From contig MTOH01000011.1 of assembly GCA_002011615.1 (NCBI GenBank), positions 93,302 to 157,301 of the forward strand: 64,000 bases of DNA, given 5' to 3'. This stretch comes from Candidatus Hydrothermus pacificus (GTDB lineage Bacteria; Hydrothermota; Hydrothermia; Hydrothermales; Hydrothermaceae). Positions 62,950 to 64,000 of the stretch are shown here, in pieces (positions within the stretch are counted from its first letter, which is position 1; each line of letters opens with the position of its first letter). Both the position numbers and the translations under genes were made by a program. The notes beneath the pieces are model-generated. The model was not told the DNA's origin and searched no databases. It saw only the letters and a program-made list of their open reading frames with translations.

Positions 62950-63219
62950 ATGAAGATAAAAACAGGGATAACTCTGATCTTAATCGGGCTTTTTATATGG
63001 CTTTTAAACCTGGGTGTTTTCTCCTTCTGGAAATGGGGAAGGGATTGGCCATGGATAATCATAATAATAGGGATAATTTCTCTTATTGAATATCTCTCCA
63101 GCAGGTTCAAAAGAAAAAGGAAAGTCAAAAAGGAAAAGATTCAGGAGATAATTGAGAAACTGGAAAAGGGAGAAATATCAGTTAATGAGGCAATAGAGAA
63201 GATAAAGAAACAAAAATGA
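62950..63219 (+). CDS. LiaF/YvlB-type small membrane protein with C-terminal hairpin
   Basis: The 89-residue protein has two membrane helices ('GITLILIGLFIWLLNLGVF' and 'WPWIIIIIGIISLIEYL') with the Trp pattern 'WKWGRDWPW' between them, which resembles LiaI/LiaF-type membrane regions (DUF5668). After a basic stretch it ends in the shared hairpin 'IIEKLEKGEISVNEAIEKI'. It would anchor the hairpin at the cytoplasmic face. It overlaps the next gene as ATGA (63216-63219). Confidence 0.75.
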   Translation: MKIKTGITLILIGLFIWLLNLGVFSFWKWGRDWPWIIIIIGIISLIEYLSSRFKRKRKVKKEKIQEIIEKLEKGEISVNEAIEKIKKQK

Positions 63220-63578
63220 AAAAGTTTATATCAAAATGTCCTGTATGCTCTTCAAAATTACGAATTAAAGCACTTGAATGTTTTTCCTGTGGAACAAGGA
63301 TAGAGGGAAAGTTTGAAATCCATCCTTTTCTTGAACTTACGGATGAAGAATTTAACCTCCTTTACCTTTTTCTAAAAACAAGAGGGAATCTCTCTGAAGT
63401 ATCAAAAATTCTGGGAATTTCCTATCCCACTACAAGACAGAGATTTGAGGATTTTTTAAAAAAGATAGGAATTGAACCATCCTATTCAAATCAAGAGGTA
63501 ATGGAAACACTCGACTTACTGGAAAAGGGTGAGATAACTCCAGAAGAAGCGGAAAAGAGAATAAGAAACATAAGATAA
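63216..63578 (+). CDS. DUF2089-type regulator: zinc ribbon, HTH and C-terminal hairpin
   Basis: The 120-residue protein has a zinc ribbon ('CPVCSSKLRIKALECFSCGT'), a helix-turn-helix region ('LKTRGNLSEVSKILGISYPTTRQRFEDF', core 'LSEVSKILGISYPTTRQRF') and ends with 'LDLLEKGEITPEEAEKRI', the same hairpin as its three neighbours. That order is the DUF2089 family of likely transcription regulators. It may regulate the cassette by contact between hairpins. Coupled by ATGA to the membrane gene. Confidence 0.8.
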   Translation: MKKFISKCPVCSSKLRIKALECFSCGTRIEGKFEIHPFLELTDEEFNLLYLFLKTRGNLSEVSKILGISYPTTRQRFEDFLKKIGIEPSYSNQEVMETLDLLEKGEITPEEAEKRIRNIR

Positions 63579-63588
63579 ATTTATATAG

Positions 63589-63765
63589 ATTTATATAGAC
63601 AACAGAATTTACTTTTATGATATAACAGGAAGAAAGATATAGAGGAAATTTTTGCTCCCTGAATCAAATCTCCTTATTTTGAAAGGACCAAAACTCAGCT
63701 CGGGAATATATTTTATAAAAACAAAGGATAAAGGCAAAGAAAAAAATAGAAAAAGTGACTTTTAA
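63589..63765 (+). pseudogene. Decayed Por-type C-terminal sorting domain with in-frame stop
   Basis: One frame reads 'IYIDNRIYFYDITGRKI', then TAG (63640-63642), then in the same frame 'LILKGPKLSSGIYFIKTKDK' and stops at 63763-63765. This is the two halves of a type IX-like sorting domain (YDITGRK ... SGIYFIK) with a nonsense change. No upstream cargo gene remains; it is a leftover of a lost secreted protein. The rest of the window (63766-64000) is A/T-rich with no gene seen. Confidence 0.6.
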
Positions 63766-64000
63766 ATAAAGGAATTTGTGGGCAATTTTGAAAAATAATG
63801 GGGGGTTGCATTTGAATTGAGAAGTTCGGAAATTTAAGTTGGGTGCGTAAAAAGATTGAGAATCAATAGGATTTTGGATTTCTGTGATTAAAATTGTTTT
63901 CATTTTTTTTGAGAAATTTGGCATAATTTCTTTAATTTTTTTAAATTTTGGTTTAATTTTTCTTTAATTTTTATTAAATCCGGTGAAATCAGAAATTTTG

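Noticed and set aside
63664..63924. Minus-strand frame of 86 codons at the window end
   Set aside because: It lies opposite the decayed sorting domain and A/T-rich sequence, and its composition is that of random A/T-rich DNA.
57000..64000. CRISPR array near cas6
   Set aside because: I looked for regularly spaced repeats of 25-40 bases on both sides and found none.

Overview
This window is AT-rich bacterial DNA with almost no wasted space: about 53 intact protein genes, one tRNA and several gene remnants. The cell is diderm. It has Mla-type lipid transport genes, a FadL/PorV-like barrel, a DUF3078 barrel, a class A penicillin-binding protein and a lytic transglycosylase. Three secreted proteins carry features of the Fibrobacteres-Chlorobi-Bacteroidetes side of the tree: C-terminal domains of the 'YDIxGR ... 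GxYFI' type used for Por (type IX) sorting, plus DUF3078 and a GlmU-family protein of the kind common in Bacteroidetes. I infer an uncultured FCB-like lineage, perhaps WOR-3/Hydrothermota-like. No marker gene here settles this.

Layout. Bases 1-3587 hold the end of a radical SAM/SPASM gene (+) meeting, tail to tail, a minus-strand group with a fatty-acid reductase pair (LuxE, LuxC). Bases 3417-26503 form one long minus-strand run starting at glyQ: glyQ, glyS, etfB, etfA, a secreted protein, an NDP-sugar epimerase, dnaB, mlaE/mlaF-like, hpf, hprK, rapZ, slt, a lipoprotein, tsaB, rimI, talC/fsa, degP, PBP1A, nuoH and a 56-residue ORF. Many junctions are ATGA overlaps. Bases 26599-27605 hold a DUF3078 barrel gene and the divergent control region. 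Bases 27606-39096 (+) carry an outer-membrane barrel, a GlmU-like gene, a SurA/PrsA-like lipoprotein, hbd, tRNA-Val, two amidohydrolases, an antiporter and a polysaccharide deacetylase.

Bases 39063-41205 are an accessory island. An AbiE-type toxin-antitoxin pair, a small coiled-coil membrane protein and gene debris sit between two 37-bp direct repeats that copy the 3' end of the deacetylase gene. After it come a sugar ABC importer (41212-45208, +), a minus-strand block with DUF167, a GIY-YIG/DUF123 protein, an HhH-GPD protein, DUF4438, addAB, ridA and rpmE (to 54252), and a subtilase-fold secreted protein that has lost every catalytic residue (54326-57157). A divergent promoter pair then drives cas6-hsp20-lon-dapA (57265-61641). 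The window ends with a four-gene cassette (61756-63578) resembling YvlB/LiaX envelope-stress modules, in which all four products share one helical hairpin, followed by a decayed sorting-domain fragment.

The most interesting items are the AbiE island with its repeats and operator, the lone Cas6 in a proteostasis operon, the dead subtilase, the shared-hairpin cassette, a two-copy CCATA repeat with a hairpin, the luciferase-free LuxC/LuxE pair, and a set of probably leaderless promoters. All assignments come from reading the sequence; no database search was run.
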